Of a stretch of DNA of 64,000 bases, positions 32,549-44,208 are shown one piece after another (position 1 is the first letter of the stretch; every line of letters begins with the position of its first letter). The position numbers and the translations under genes are program-made. The DNA is from Rana temporaria (Eukaryota; Chordata; Amphibia; Anura; Ranidae), in NCBI RefSeq assembly GCF_905171775.1, contig NC_053489.1, forward strand, positions 142,318,142 to 142,382,141, written 5' to 3'. The notes under the pieces are model-generated. The model worked only from the letters and a program-made list of their open reading frames with translations, did not search any database and was not told where the DNA came from.

Positions 32549-32728
32549 TTTCCCTTGAAGAATAGGGCTAGGACTCAGGAATTGGAACAGGGACTTCCCC
32601 CAGAGGTCAAATGTCAGAAGGTGGGTTCTCATAGGTCAAAGGTCACAGGGCGTGGCTGACCCACCCCCACCAAAATGTATCACCTACCCCAACTTAGTTG
32701 GGGAATGAACAAGTCGGGGAAAGCGTAA

Positions 32729-33146
32729 GGCCTCGTACACACGATAGGTTAACCAGAGGACACCGGTCTGATGGACCGTTTTCATCGGTCAAAACCGATC
32801 GTGTGTGGGCCCCATAGGTTATTTAACCATAGGTTAAAAAAAGCCAACTTGCTTTAAAATTAACCTATGGATTCCTAACCGATAGGTCAAAACCGATCGT
32901 TAGTAGGCACGACCATTGGTTAAAAATCCACGCATGCTCAGAATCAAGTCGACGCATGCTTGGAAGCATTGAACTTCCTTTTTTTCAGCACGTCGTTGTG
33001 TTTTACGTCACCGCGTTCTGACACGATCGGTTATTTAACCTATGGTGTGTAGGCGTGACGGACCATCAGTCAGCTTCATTGGTTAACCTAAGACAATGGT
33101 CCTTCAGACCGTCGTCCTCTGGTTAACCTATTGTGTGTACAGGGCT
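32729..33146. mobile_element. Harbinger-like MITE, GTACACACG family
   Basis: The ends are GGCCTCGTACACACGATAGG and its inverted partner CCTATTGTGTGTACAGGGCT, flanked by TAA on both sides (32726-32728 and 33147-33149). The interior has further self-complementary blocks built on GGTCAAAACCGATCG. A close relative makes up the right half of the composite at 39211-40017. It is non-coding and relies on a transposase elsewhere. Confidence 0.85.
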
Positions 33147-33149
33147 TAA

Positions 33150-34165
33150 GGCTTTCCCAGGCAGAATTCTGGATATATAGCTTATTAGCACCATGCTGTA
33201 CATTACTGGCAATGAAGCTTGATCCCTCATGTGTCTGTGCCCTCACGTTATTTTCTATAATGGTTCAAGATCCACAAAGCTGACACCTCCATGTTCCTAC
33301 CTTAGTGGGTAGGGTGTTGTAAAGGGATTTGCAGGTTTCAGGGAACAATATGGCTGATCCTTACAGTCAGAAATGCCAAGTGCAAAAAGCCTTTTATTAT
33401 TAAGGGTTTGTGGTCATTCATATGACTGGGTTTTTTTTTTTTTAATCAGTAAATGCAACTACGTCAATACATCTGCTGGGACACCAACTCATACCTAAAA
33501 AACACATAGTTCAAAGCACATAGTTATGAATTTAGTAAACAGTCTGAGCAACAGCGATTGAATGTTTCCACTCCTTAGTAGATATCAGTCCGTGCAGGAT
33601 GTAAGAGTAACCCTGTGACAGCATGGCTAAATAATCCCGGTTCCTGTTATATGGATTAAAAGACTTACGATTAAATCAGCTGTCGCTGCAGGTGGTGAGC
33701 ATTTGAAAAATAGTGTCTTCACATCATGTTGTTTTGTCAAGCAGCAATGTATATGTGGAGAGGGCCCTGTTTCTAATTCTGTTTCTATTTCATTGACATT
33801 ACCATATTAAATGAAATGTAAAGAATACGTTTATGCATTAAATTTGCTCAAGCGATATAGATTACTTCCTGCAGCTTATCATTATTATGGCTGATTCATA
33901 TCTAAAGATTATGATATATTTAGTAAAGTGTAAAAACTTGAGAAAATATTAAAAAAAATTATGAAGAACAATGGTAGATTTTTGGGGCCTTGTTTTGGTC
34001 TTTTTGACTTGTTTGTGTAATGGTAATGCATGTGCTGTGGCAATAGATGGATCAGCACCCAATTACATAAAAAGTACCCAGCACATTTATTTCATAACAA
34101 GAGCATACAGCAGTCAAAAGCACTCACTTTATGTAAGGTGTGAAATTGGGACATTATGGTCACCC
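33150..34165. other. No recognised feature
   Basis: Non-coding AT-rich sequence with a T run at 33430-33443. No gene or element end is supported. Confidence 0.45.
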
Positions 34166-34545
34166 TAAGGCACCTTTCACACTGGGGCGGGAGGTGCGCT
34201 GACGTTATAGCGGCGATATTCCGTGGGAATTGCCGCGGAATTGTGGCAGTATTAAACCCCCGATAGCGGCCGAAAAAGGGTTAATACCGCCAGCAATGTG
34301 CCTCTGCATTGCCAGTAATACCTACCGCAGTTTCCCATTGCTTTCAATGAAACACACCGCTCCTTCACCGCTCCAAAGATGCGGCTAGCAGGACTTTTGG
34401 AGCGGTCCTGCTAGCGCACTGCTCCAGTGTGAAAGCCCTCTGCTTTCAAACTGAGACTGCAGGGCAGGAGTTTTTCAAGCGGTATTTAGGCGCTATTTTT
34501 AGCGCTAAGACGCCTGAAAAACTCCTCAGTGTGAAAGGGGTCTAA
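34166..34545. mobile_element. Harbinger-like MITE with CTTTCACACTG ends
   Basis: It begins TAAGGCACCTTTCACACTGG and ends CAGTGTGAAAGGGGTCTAA, inverted partners with a TAA at each edge. Another internal copy, CCAGTGTGAAAG, sits at about 34425. GC-rich stem blocks such as AGCGGTCCTGCTAGCGC fill the interior. It is non-coding. Confidence 0.8.
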
Positions 34546-35208
34546 CAGTGTTTTCTTGTACAGCTGTCCTCTCAGAGGTGACGGCTTTGTAAAGAAAGGA
34601 ATATATCCAATTGTTGTGTCAGTGATATGGTTCTCACCAAAGTGCAGAGTCTTTGGAGTGTCCAGCCTTCATCAATGCTTTCTGCTTGGCTATATGCCAG
34701 CAATATGGCAGCTCCTGGATAACAGCTTTTGGGGTTGCCACAGTATTGACAGGTGAAAGGCAGTACATAATAATAAAAGCTTAACTCACAAAACTTTTAG
34801 AAAAATGGAGATACTCCCTGAAATGGGATTTTGAATGGCAACAACACTCAATATTTATTGGAACATATAAAATATGATCAATCACACATATCATGATCTA
34901 TAAAAAAGAGCAAATGACAGGATCATTGCAAACATATCAATTAAACATGTAGTAAATGTATTTTTACTTTCCAATATCCGAGATCAATATCACGTTTCAG
35001 GTTTGAGCTCTTCTTCAGGGATATTTATATAGGAGAATCTATATTCAACAGTTTGTCTGATAAGTAAGAAAAAACAAACGCAAAATGTTGTGATATAGAC
35101 ATACAATAGCAAACATTTTGAATGGGAGCCAAACCCATGTTCAAAAGGCACCTACAAAAATAGGACAAAAGGTGCAATGCTCAAATGTACAATTGTTCAA
35201 GCAAAGAC
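34546..35208. other. Non-coding, with an old repeat fragment
   Basis: The 34975-35035 stretch (ATCACGTTTCAGGTTTGAGC, CTTCTTCAGGGATA) resembles the CGTTTC-core dispersed repeats near 24900 and 25950. No gene. Confidence 0.4.
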
Positions 35209-35211
35209 TAA

Positions 35212-35608
35212 TGCCGCGTACAGACGGTTGTTTTTAAAACGGGGAAAACGTCGTTTTATGTCTTCTGAAAAACGACCAAAAAAATTTGAGCATGCTTCAA
35301 TTTTTTATGTCGTTTTTCAAAACGTTGTTTTTTGTGTCATTTAAAATGATAGTGTGTGGGTAAAACGACATTTAAAACAACGTTTTTAAACCCGCGCATG
35401 CTCAGAAGCAAGTTATGATGCGAGCTTGAATGTAACAGAGTGCCGTCGTACGTGCTGAACGTAACCGCTCTTTGCTAGAGCATTTCGAAAAAACGATGGT
35501 GTGTAGGCAACGTCGTTTTTTAAAATGAAGTTTGAAAAACGTCGTTTTGTTTCATGATAAAAAACGTTGTTTTATTTCATCACAAAAAACGACCGTGTGT
35601 ACGCGGCA
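35212..35608. mobile_element. Harbinger-like MITE, GCCGCGTACA family
   Basis: The ends TGCCGCGTACAGACGG and CCGTGTGTACGCGGCA are inverted partners, with TAA at 35209-35211 and 35609-35611. Repeated AAAACGTCGTTTT-type blocks make the whole element foldable. It lies directly beside the next MITE and shares one TAA with it. Confidence 0.87.
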
Positions 35609-35611
35609 TAA

Positions 35612-36025
35612 AGGCGGCCATACACGGTTCGAATTTCGAAAGAATTTTCTTTCGAAAATCGTATCAAATAATTTTTGTACAAATTTCGCACCGTTAGTGG
35701 GCTGCAGCAACAGCCGATTTTCGTACGGCAAACAAATTTGAGAAATTCAACATGTTGGAAATTTTTTGAAAAACTAACGATTTTCTGATAAATGATGGGA
35801 GAATCGTGCAAAAAATTTAATAGAAAAAAAAACGCGCATGTGCAAGAAAAGAATAATCCCGGAGATAAAAGAATATTCCCGGAGAGAAACGAATATTCCT
35901 GGCAACATGAATATTTTGTCGGCCGAATTTTGAAAATCAATGGTGGCATCATCGGATCATAAAAAAACGAACTTTCTGATTTTGAAAAGAAAATTTGTTC
36001 GAAATTCGACCGTGTATGGCCTGCT
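35612..36025. mobile_element. Harbinger-like MITE, GGCCATACACGG type
   Basis: The ends AGGCGGCCATACACGG and CCGTGTATGGCCTGCT are inverted partners, with TAA at 35609-35611 (shared) and 36026-36028. The interior is rich in TTTCGAAA and its variants. It is non-coding. Confidence 0.85.
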
Positions 36026-36028
36026 TAA

Positions 36029-37098
36029 ATCATCACTTAAGCAGATGGCATAGTTGGAGGTTTTTCTGTGGCCCCCGAGCTCAGCCAAAATAACCCACGG
36101 AGGTCCCCAGACTAAATATCGCAAATATGGGTGTTTAAATAGGTAACAGGAACTGAAATAAAAGAAAAGAGGGAGAACAAAAAAGAAAAAAGATCATGAT
36201 TGTTCCCACTTCGGCTATGTACTAGCTAGGGGGTATATATGGCTATCTATAGGGAAGTATAGCAGGCTGCACAATCATGGTGCATTTATGGGCTTATAAA
36301 TAGAAATTATTATATTTACCCAAATGGTAATAAAGGGATATCAAAATGTAGGCCAGACAAGGTCCTTCCATACAAAACGTAGTAGATACACAGCCTTTAG
36401 TCTTCACCCTACAAAGATAGAGGGTACGCAAATAATGCTTGAAAACCTACATCTAGCAAATAGGCATGTTTCCTTTTATTGGAGAATAGTCACTGTGCAA
36501 GAATGGAGGCCAGAAAAGAGAAAAAAGAATAAAACTCACAAAACTTTAACACAAGGAAACGTCTCTCTAATTTAGCCATGGGGTTGTAAATCTCAAATTT
36601 CATTGCACATTGATGAAAATAACTGTCATGTTTTTGAAGATAAGTATACTTAGCCTGGTGTGTTAGCTTTGTGATCTGACCCTCAAGTGTTAAACTGCAC
36701 TGTGGAGTCAAAGCCATAGTAAAAGCACCAGGCAGAAAATCAAAGCAGGCAGTAGACAGATGACAAAATAAGCATCTGAGCAGAGTCATTCATAGCCAGG
36801 AGCAACATATCAGTAATGGACATCAGAAGACAAATCGTGTTGCACAGAGGGTAATATACCTGGCCAGGAATGAGAATCTAAGCATAAACTGTTTTTTCCA
36901 GTTTCTATTCATTTGCTTACCAAAAGCCTGCTTACAGAGCTCAGTAGCACAAGCTGAAATGTACACACACAAGTAAATCAGTCTGCACAGTGACTCATCA
37001 CCCCCCCCCCCCCCCCATCAAAATGTCTTTGTCCGAGATTTCAGTAAGAGTAAGAGTAAGCATTGCATGGAAGTAGATAATAACCACCTTGCTGCCTC
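36029..37098. other. No recognised gene; poly-C run
   Basis: Mostly non-coding sequence without visible element ends. A run of 16 C residues occurs at 37001-37016. Confidence 0.45.
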
Positions 37099-37479
37099 TT
37101 AAAGTGGTTGTAAACCCTCACATATACCCAGTGAAATGACTATCCTCAGGTGATATACAGAGTTGAAACAAGTCCTACTACATAAATGTTATCTGTTTAT
37201 CTGTCTTCTCTATAGCCATTCAAAGTGCCAAATTTATACAGATTGGCACACAGGAACAGTGGTGAAGCTGTCAATCATAGGGTGTGTGCTGGAGCTTCCT
37301 CCCCCTTTCTTTTCTCTTGGTGTGAGGAAAACCTGTCAGAAGTGACTCATGCAGATAGCAGAGGAATGAAGCAGCCAACAGAAATCACATTTCGTGTCCT
37401 GATTGAAACAAATTTACACTATAGAAGGATATGCTTTGTTCATATTTCACGTCTGAGTTTTACAACCACTTCAAGTTAA
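37099..37479. mobile_element. Kolobok/T2-like MITE (TTAA)
   Basis: It starts TTAAAGTGGTTGTAAACCC and ends TTTTACAACCACTTCAAGTTAA, with TTAA at both edges. The inverted partner on the right sits about 5 bp inside the TTAA. It is non-coding. Confidence 0.75.
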
Positions 37480-38135
37480 GCCATAGTGCTCTGGAAAATC
37501 ACTGCCATGTATTAAATATGTATCTGTAAGGGAAAGATTGTATATAAAGTTGTGTAAAAAAATATTTGCCCCATCCTGATTTTTTTTATTATTTTTTTGC
37601 ATATTTCTTACACTTACATAATTCAGATCATCAAAAATATGTAATATTACTAAACAATGTGTATCGATAGATGTCTTGCAAGTTACCAATAAAGAGTGTC
37701 CAAATTTTTTTTTAAACGTAAGAGAACCAATCCACAGCCACTAAGCATATTCACACTCCCATAATCTGTGTATCAAAAAATTAACAAATGCAGCGCTATG
37801 TGATATATCACTCACGTGAAAAAATATACTGCATATATAATTGCTGTGAGCAATGCATGAGTAAATGTTGGAGAAACTTGAATTCCCAAACAAAGAATAA
37901 AATGACAGACTGACTCCCCACCCCTTCAACCTCTGCAGCAATGCTGGCAGCACTCATATGTCTATTTCCCAAAGTCAACCTCTGGATATGATGCTGAGCA
38001 TGTGCACTCAACTTACTTGGTTGACCATGGCAAGGCCTGTTCTGAGTGGAACCTGTCCTGTTAAATGCTGTATGGTCTTGGCCACCATGCTGCAGCTCAG
38101 TTTCAGGGTCTTGGCAATCGTCTTATAGCCTAGGC

Positions 38136-39050
38136 CAGGGTTTGACAAATTTGCTTGGAATCTAGGAGCCAGCTAAAAAAGTTAGGAGCCAGAAACGCGC
38201 CCCGTCCCGCCGAGCTCGCGCACAGAAGCGAACGCATACGTGAGTAGCTCCCGAATATGAAAGCAGTGTTCAAACCACACATGTGAGGTATCGCCGCGAT
38301 TGGTAGAGCGAGAGAAATAATTATAGCTCTAGAACTCCTCTGTTACTCAAAACATGCAACCTGAAGAATGTTTTAAACGTCGCCTATGGAGATTTTAAAG
38401 GGTAAAAGTTTTGAAGCGTGGCATGTTGGGTGTCAATTTACTCGGTGTAACATTATCTTTCACAATATAAAAAAAATTGGACTAACTTTACTGTCTTCTT
38501 TTCTTATTAAAAAAAGTGTATTTTTTCCCCAAAAAGTGCACTTGTAAGACCGCTGCGCAAATACGGTGTGACAGAAAGTATTGCAACGACCGCCATTTTA
38601 TTCTCTAGGGCGTTAGAATAAAAAATATATATATAATGTTTGGGGGTTCTAATTAGAGGGAAGGAGATGGCAGTGAAAACACAGGGGAAGCTCCATTAGC
38701 ATTGCTGGTTGTCTTGTCATATCAACGGACACCACAAGATGGCGCCAGATCACAGAAGGAAGCATAGGCCTGCAGAAGGCCGCAAAGAACGCGGCCACAA
38801 TTATTGGCTGGTGCGGCCTGACGCGATCGCGCGGCGGGGAGGAGGGGGCGCAAGGAGACACATTATGGGGTATCCTGTGTCTCTGTGCGCCCCCACCTCC
38901 CCCGCTGCGTGATCGCGTCGGGCCACGCCGGCCAGTAATTTAGGCCGCGGCTTTGCGGCCTTCTGCAGGCCTATGCTTCCTTCCCCAGGTGCCAGGTCGC
39001 TAATTCTAGTCGCAATTTGAGACCTGGCACCCAGATTTCGTCAAATCCTG
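38136..39050. mobile_element. hAT-like MITE with exact 8-bp target duplication
   Basis: The ends CAGGGTTTGAC and GTCAAATCCTG are inverted partners. The 8-mer GCCTAGGC flanks both sides exactly (38128-38135 and 39051-39058). The interior includes long complementary blocks: GCATAGGCCTGCAGAAGGCC at 38762-38781 pairs with an inverted block near 38960-38977, and TGCGCCCCC-type stems lie between. No transposase. It sits within the Tc1-like relic, so it is younger than that element. Confidence 0.88.
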
Positions 39051-39210
39051 GCCTAGGCCATCTTTATGTAGAGCAACAATTATTTTTTTCAGATTCTCAG
39101 GGAGTTCTTTGCCATGAGGTGCCATGTTGAACTTCCAGTGACCAGTATGAGAGGGTGAGAACGATAACACCACATTTAACACACCTGCTCTCCATTCACA
39201 CCTGGGCTAA

Positions 39211-40017
39211 GGCCTCGTACAGACGCCGGACCGTTTTCAGCGGACATGTCCCCTCGGAGATTTCTGTCTGATGGTTGTACACACCATCAGACAGAAATCC
39301 CTGCGTACACGATACGCGGGGACGTGGTCGCGCTGTCGCCGCGACGATGACGCGGTGACGTGCGCGGCCCTGGAAGTTCAAAGCTTCCACGCATGCGTCG
39401 AATCACTTCGACGCATGCGAGGGATGGCGGCTGATCGGACATGTACGGTGAGTCTGTACAGACGACCGAACATGTCCGACGTAAGGCTTCCAGCGGACAT
39501 GTTTCTTAGCATGCTAAGAAACATTTGTCCGCTGCAAAACGGGCGGCTGGACAAATGTCCGCTGGAAACCTGTCCGGTCGGCCGTACACACGACCGTGTG
39601 TTCGGTCGTGTGTACAAGGCACACACGATAGGTTAAACAGAGGACAACGGTCTGATGGACCGTTTTCATCGGTCAAAACCGATCATGTGTGGGCCCCATA
39701 GGTTATTTAACCATCGGTTAAAAAAAATGAAACTTGCTTTAAATTTAACCGATGGATTCCTAACCGATAGGTCAAAACCGATCGTTAGTAGGCACAACCA
39801 TCGGTTAAAAATCCATGCATGCTCAGAATCAAGTCGCCGCATGCTTGGAAGCATTGAACTTCGTTTTTTTCAGCACGTCGTTGTGTTTTATGTCACCACG
39901 TTCTGACAGGATCGTTTTTTTAACCGATGGTGTGTAGGCGCGACGGACCATCAGTCAGCTTCATCGGCTAACCGATGAAAACGGTCCATCGGATGGACTA
40001 ATCGTGTGTACGCGGCT
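39211..40017. mobile_element. Composite of two Harbinger-like MITEs
   Basis: The outer ends GGCCTCGTACAGACG and CGTGTGTACGCGGCT are inverted partners, flanked by TAA at 39208-39210 and 40018-40020. The left half (to about 39620) is built on CAGCGGACATGT and CATGCGTCGAATCACTTCG-type stems. The right half is a close relative of 32729-33146, sharing GGTCAAAACCGATC and TAACCGATGG blocks. At the join (about 39615-39625) the right MITE lacks its terminal GGCCTCGTA. This suggests a fusion by recombination or insertion of one MITE at the end of another. Confidence 0.78.
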
Positions 40018-40300
40018 TAAGAGTCACCTGACACCGGGGAGGAAAAATTACTAATTGTACCCAATTTGGAAATTTTCACTTAGGGGTATACTCACTTTTG
40101 TTGCCAGCGGTTTAGACATTAATGGCTGAGTGTCGAGTTATTTTGAGGGGACAGCAAATGTACACTGTTATACAAGCTGTACACTCACTACTTTACATTG
40201 TAGCAAAGTGTCATTTATTCAGTGCTGTCACATAAAAAGATATAATAAAATATTTACAAAAATGTGAGGGGTGTACTCACTTTTATGTGATACTGTATAT

Positions 40301-41239
40301 GCTTCTTTGTTAAAACATGACCTTACAAAATTCTAATTGGGATACTCCATATGCCTGTTGTAAATGACCCCTGGTGGACCTCATAAAGCCTACAAGATCT
40401 CAGGATATGTGTATAGTAAAGCAACGAAGATAGTATGACACCATAGAATGAAAGCAGCACATACCAGGGGCCTCCAAACCATAATGATACATGATACATG
40501 AAAGACACATAAATAGACAAGGGTCATAGAAGAAGGTACAGTAAACATATATTGCTATGGTGCTATTCTAATATCTTGTAGATCTTAGATTTGTTTAAAA
40601 ATGCACCAACCTAAATTAGTGACCCTTAGTAATTTGTGAATCTCATAGAATACACAGTTTGTTTAATCAAATTTTATTAGATTTTTCTATATTTACAAAA
40701 GTTCCACTCACAACACATAGATAGCATTATCATAAATATCCATTCTAAGATTAGATTATTCCCAAAACATAGCTCAAGATCTTCCTCTCTAATTTATGAC
40801 AGCTAAATAGGAAAAAGACAATGATACGAAACAGAGTGAGAAAAGCAAATAGGAATACCAAAATCCTGAGTAATAGGTATTTTTACCTAATCTTCCATAG
40901 TATTTTCTTAGTGCTGTCGAGTTTTCCTAATAGACATCTGCTCAAGAACAAAAAACAGAAAAAAGAGAGAGAGAGAAAAAATGAGGGAAAAAAACACGAA
41001 AAACACATACAGATATACTGTACATACCTAAACAAACCTACACATTCCTCTGGAAAGCCCCCTCACGACTATCAACCATGCCACGCCTACCAAGCCCAAT
41101 CAAATCCAAATCATGCTCAATTTCACAGATAGAATCTCAGGATGTCCGAGTTCAGGAACTTGATCCAAGGTGACCACACTTCCACAAACGTACCATAGTG
41201 TCCCTGAGTACTTCCTGTTATTTCCTCCATTCTTTTTAA
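40301..41239. other. No recognised feature
   Basis: AT-rich sequence with an AGAGAGAGAG tract near 40964-40976. No gene is supported. Confidence 0.4.
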
Positions 41240-41582
41240 TTGATTAATTTAGTTAAGTTACAACCAAAAACTTAAATGTATTTTATTGGGATTATATGTG
41301 ATAACCAACACAAAGTGGCACATAATTGGGAAGTGGAAGTAAAATGATAAATGGTTTTTCAGATTTTTTACAAAAAAATATGTGAAAAGTCTGGCGTGCA
41401 TTTGTATTCAGCCCCCTTTACTCTGATACCCCTAACTAAAATCTATTGTAAACAATTGCCTTTAGAAGTCACCTAATTAGTAAATAGAGTCCACCTGTGT
41501 GTACTTTAATCTCAGTATAAATACAGCTGTTCTGTGAAGCCCTCAGAGGTTTGTTAGAGAACCTTTGTGAACAAACAGCATT

Positions 41583-42471
41583 ATGAAGGCCAAGGAACAC
41601 ACCAGACAGGTCAGGGATAAAGTTGTGTTGAAATTTAAAGCAGGGTTAGGTTATAAAATAATATCCCAAGCTTTGAACATCTCACGGAGCACTGTTCAAT
41701 TCATAATCCGAAAATGGAAAGAGTATGGGACCACTGCAAACCTACCAAGACATGGCCGTCCACCTAAACTGACAGGTCGGAAGGAGAGCATTAATCAGAA
41801 AAGCAGTCAAGAGGCCCAGGGTAACTCTGGAGGAGCTGCAGAGATCCACAGCTCAGGTGGGAGAATCTGTTCACAGGATAACTATTAGTCGCGCACTCCA
41901 CAAATCTGGCCTTTATGGAAAAGTGGCAAGAAGAAATACATTGTTGAAAGAAAGCCATAAGAAGTTCTGTTTGCAGTTTGTGAGAAGCCATGTGGGGGAT
42001 ACAGCAAACATGTGGAAGAAGGCGCTCTGGTCAGATTAGACCAAAATTGAACTTTGGCCCAAAAGCAAAATGTAAATGTATGGCGGAAAACTAACCTTCA
42101 CATCACCCTGAACACATCATCCCCACTGTGAAACATGGTGGTGGCAGCATCATGTTGTGGGGATGCTTTTCTTCAGCAGGGACAGGGAAGCTGGTTAGAG
42201 TTGATGGGAAGATGGACGGAGCCAAATACAGGGCAATTTTAAAAGAAAACCTGTTAGAGTGTGAAAAATACTTGAGACTGGGGAAGAGGTTCACCTTCCA
42301 GCAGGACAATGACCCTAAACATAGCCAGAGCTACAATGGAATGGTTTAGATCAAATCATATTCATGTGTTAGAATGGCCCAGTCAATGTCCAGACCTAAA
42401 TCCAAATGAAAATATGTGGCAAGACTTGCAAATTGCTGTTCACAGATGCTCTCCATCCAATCTGACAGAGC
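41583..42471 (+). pseudogene. Tc1-like transposase pseudogene
   Basis: It would encode the cut-and-paste transposase. It starts at an ATG at 41583 (MKAKEHTRQVRDKVVLKFKA), the N-terminal helix-turn-helix. The second DNA-binding motif follows (TTANLPRHGRPPKL, a GRP-type hook). After a frameshift the reading continues near 41857 with SRALHKSGLYGKVARR, then KKALWSD followed by a stop where DE is expected. Downstream come VKHGGGSIMLWGCFSS, VDGKMDGAKYRAIL, FQQDNDPKHSQ and QCPDLNPNENMWQDLQ. At least two frameshifts and one stop break it, so it is inactive. Confidence 0.9.
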
Positions 42472-42475
42472 TTAA

Positions 42476-42976
42476 AGTGGATGTAAACCCGATTCATGAA
42501 ATTTGAGCTAGGCACACATATCTGCAGTATTTTGTTATGTTTCTTCAATGAGCTAAGTCCCATAGCGCTCTCCTGAACCGTTCCTCTGTTATCAGCCTGA
42601 TAACTCCTGACAAATTCTCGGACACTTTAGACAAAAGCAGCCTGAATCTTCATTCCAGGGAAGTTGCTAAAATAGATTAGTAGGGGGCAGGTCCTATTAC
42701 AAAACACCTCTGAGAGTCTCTGCCTATGATGAGAGGGGGTGTGTGCCTTTCCTCATAACAGCAATGTTAGCTATCTTGGCTGTATGCCCAGACATCACGC
42801 TCTGTGTTAAACAGGAAGAGCAAATCTCCTAACATGATCTCCACTTTCTAAACAGTATAAAATACTTGAAGACAGCAAATATACATGTAAAACCTATGTA
42901 GGGAGATTTGGTTCATCCCTGTGTATCATCTGTGGCTGTTCACTTCACTGGGTTGTATCAAGGGTTTACATCCACT
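42476..42976. mobile_element. Kolobok/T2-like MITE inserted in Tc1 transposase
   Basis: The 501-bp insertion has AGTGGATGTAAACCC at the left and GGGTTTACATCCACT at the right, an exact 15-bp inverted pair. TTAA flanks it at 42472-42475 and 42977-42980. Removing the insert and one TTAA rejoins the Tc1 sequence GACAGAGC-TTAA-GCCATTTTGC. It is non-coding. Confidence 0.93.
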
Positions 42977-43090
42977 TTAAGCCATTTTGCAAAGAAGAAT
43001 GTGCAAAAATGTCACTCTCCAGATGTGCAAAGCTGGTAGAGACATCCCCAAAAACACTTGCAGCTGTAATTGCTGCAGAAGGTTGTTTAT

Positions 43091-43574
43091 ATGATTGAAG
43101 ACATGATTGAAGACAAAAGGGTCCCATCTCAGGATAAACATCTTTCTTCCAAAAAAGTGTCTTTGCCCTCCAATATTGTAGTCCAATCCAATACTCCAAA
43201 TAACATTACATTACCCATTTACCCGAGATCCACGCCATCCTCAGCTTACCCAGCCTCATCCTCCACAATATCAAATACAAATGCATTTTTCATTACCAGT
43301 GACTTGTGTCCTTCCATAGTTACCTCTTTTGCAACTGCTGCCTCCATCACCATCAATAATGAGGCTTATAACCCCAAGCTCCCCTGACCCACCATCGCAA
43401 TTGATATACAAATCTGTGGTTTCAATAGCTGTTACATACCTTCAAATTCATCTTCACTCTCTTTTTTAGAGAACAACTCCCATCCAAAACCCAGACTAAA
43501 AAGAAAATACACAGACGAGGGTGTAAGGGTGAAATCCAAAAATAAGTGCCAAATAACAGGTACTGTGAAGCTCT
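43091..43574. other. No recognised feature
   Basis: C-rich non-coding sequence; the one 105-codon frame (43070-43387) is Ser/Ile/Asn/Pro-rich with no recognisable domain. No element ends are visible. Confidence 0.4.
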
Positions 43575-43578
43575 TTAA

Positions 43579-43967
43579 AGCGGAGTTCCACCCAAGAATG
43601 GAACTTCTGCTTTAAGTGATGGTGACCCCCTGACACTTTGGCATGTCATTTTTTGGAGGGGGGGGGGTGGATACATTATTTTTAAAGGCGTCAAGCTCCC
43701 ACATCCTCCGCAGCTCCAGAAGGAAGTTCACCTCTCCTCCTCCATCCCTGCAATCTTCTGGGACACGTCACAGGTCCCAGAAGATTGCCTGGCCATCACA
43801 GCGTGCAGCACGTCTCGCGCATGAGCAATGCGTGCCCAGCTGTGAAGCCACAGCCGGGCTCCCACAGTAAGAAGGCTTCATATGCCCACATCGCTGGTGA
43901 GTGTCTGATTATTAAAAGTCAGCAGCTACACTTTTTGTAGCTGCTGACTTTAATTTTTTTCCCCGCT
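43579..43967. mobile_element. TTAA-flanked MITE, AGCGGAGTTCC type
   Basis: TTAA occurs at 43575-43578 and 43968-43971, with short inverted ends (AGCGGAG and CCCCGCT). Internal stems include CAATCTTCTGGGAC with GTCCCAGAAGATTG, and GTCAGCAGCTAC with GTAGCTGCTGAC. It is non-coding. Confidence 0.75.
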
Positions 43968-44208
43968 TTAATTTATCTTCCCATGTTGTCCTCTGAAGAC
44001 ATATCTTTTCTCAGCAGAGGCCTCACTTTTTTCCCCACCACACAAACTAATACCTTTTTATTGTTCAAGGACCTCAATAATTTATTAGGGATCTTACCCT
44101 CAAAATATTTTTTTAATATAGTGGCTATAAAATACCATAATTTGGATACAGATACAACTGTGACCCCTAAATAAATTCCAGAACATATACCAGAGATCCT
44201 CACAAGTA

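Larger units (their letters stand above)
37480..40300 (-). mobile_element. Tc1-like element relic with three nested insertions
   Basis: Pieces at about 37980-38127, 39059-39207 and 40021-40300 form one Tc1-like element read on the minus strand. The right piece ends with GTGTACTCACTTTTATGTGA, a Tc1-type terminus, and also contains TATACTCACTTTTGTTGCC internally. The element is split by a hAT-like insertion (38136-39050) and a composite of two MITEs (39211-40017). The coding part is too decayed to translate. The left edge is uncertain: 37480-37980 holds another weak terminal-like sequence. Confidence 0.6.
41240..43090 (+). mobile_element. Tc1-like transposon relic
   Basis: The Tc1-like element carries a transposase pseudogene on the plus strand, preceded by about 340 bp of 5' terminal sequence. 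The 3' part stops near 43090, after GCAAAGCTGGTAGAGACAT, without a visible terminal repeat. A TTAA-flanked MITE interrupts it at 42476-42976. Confidence 0.8.

Noticed and set aside
34556..34756. 66-codon frame as a small gene
   Set aside because: No domain, no conserved start context and a length expected by chance.
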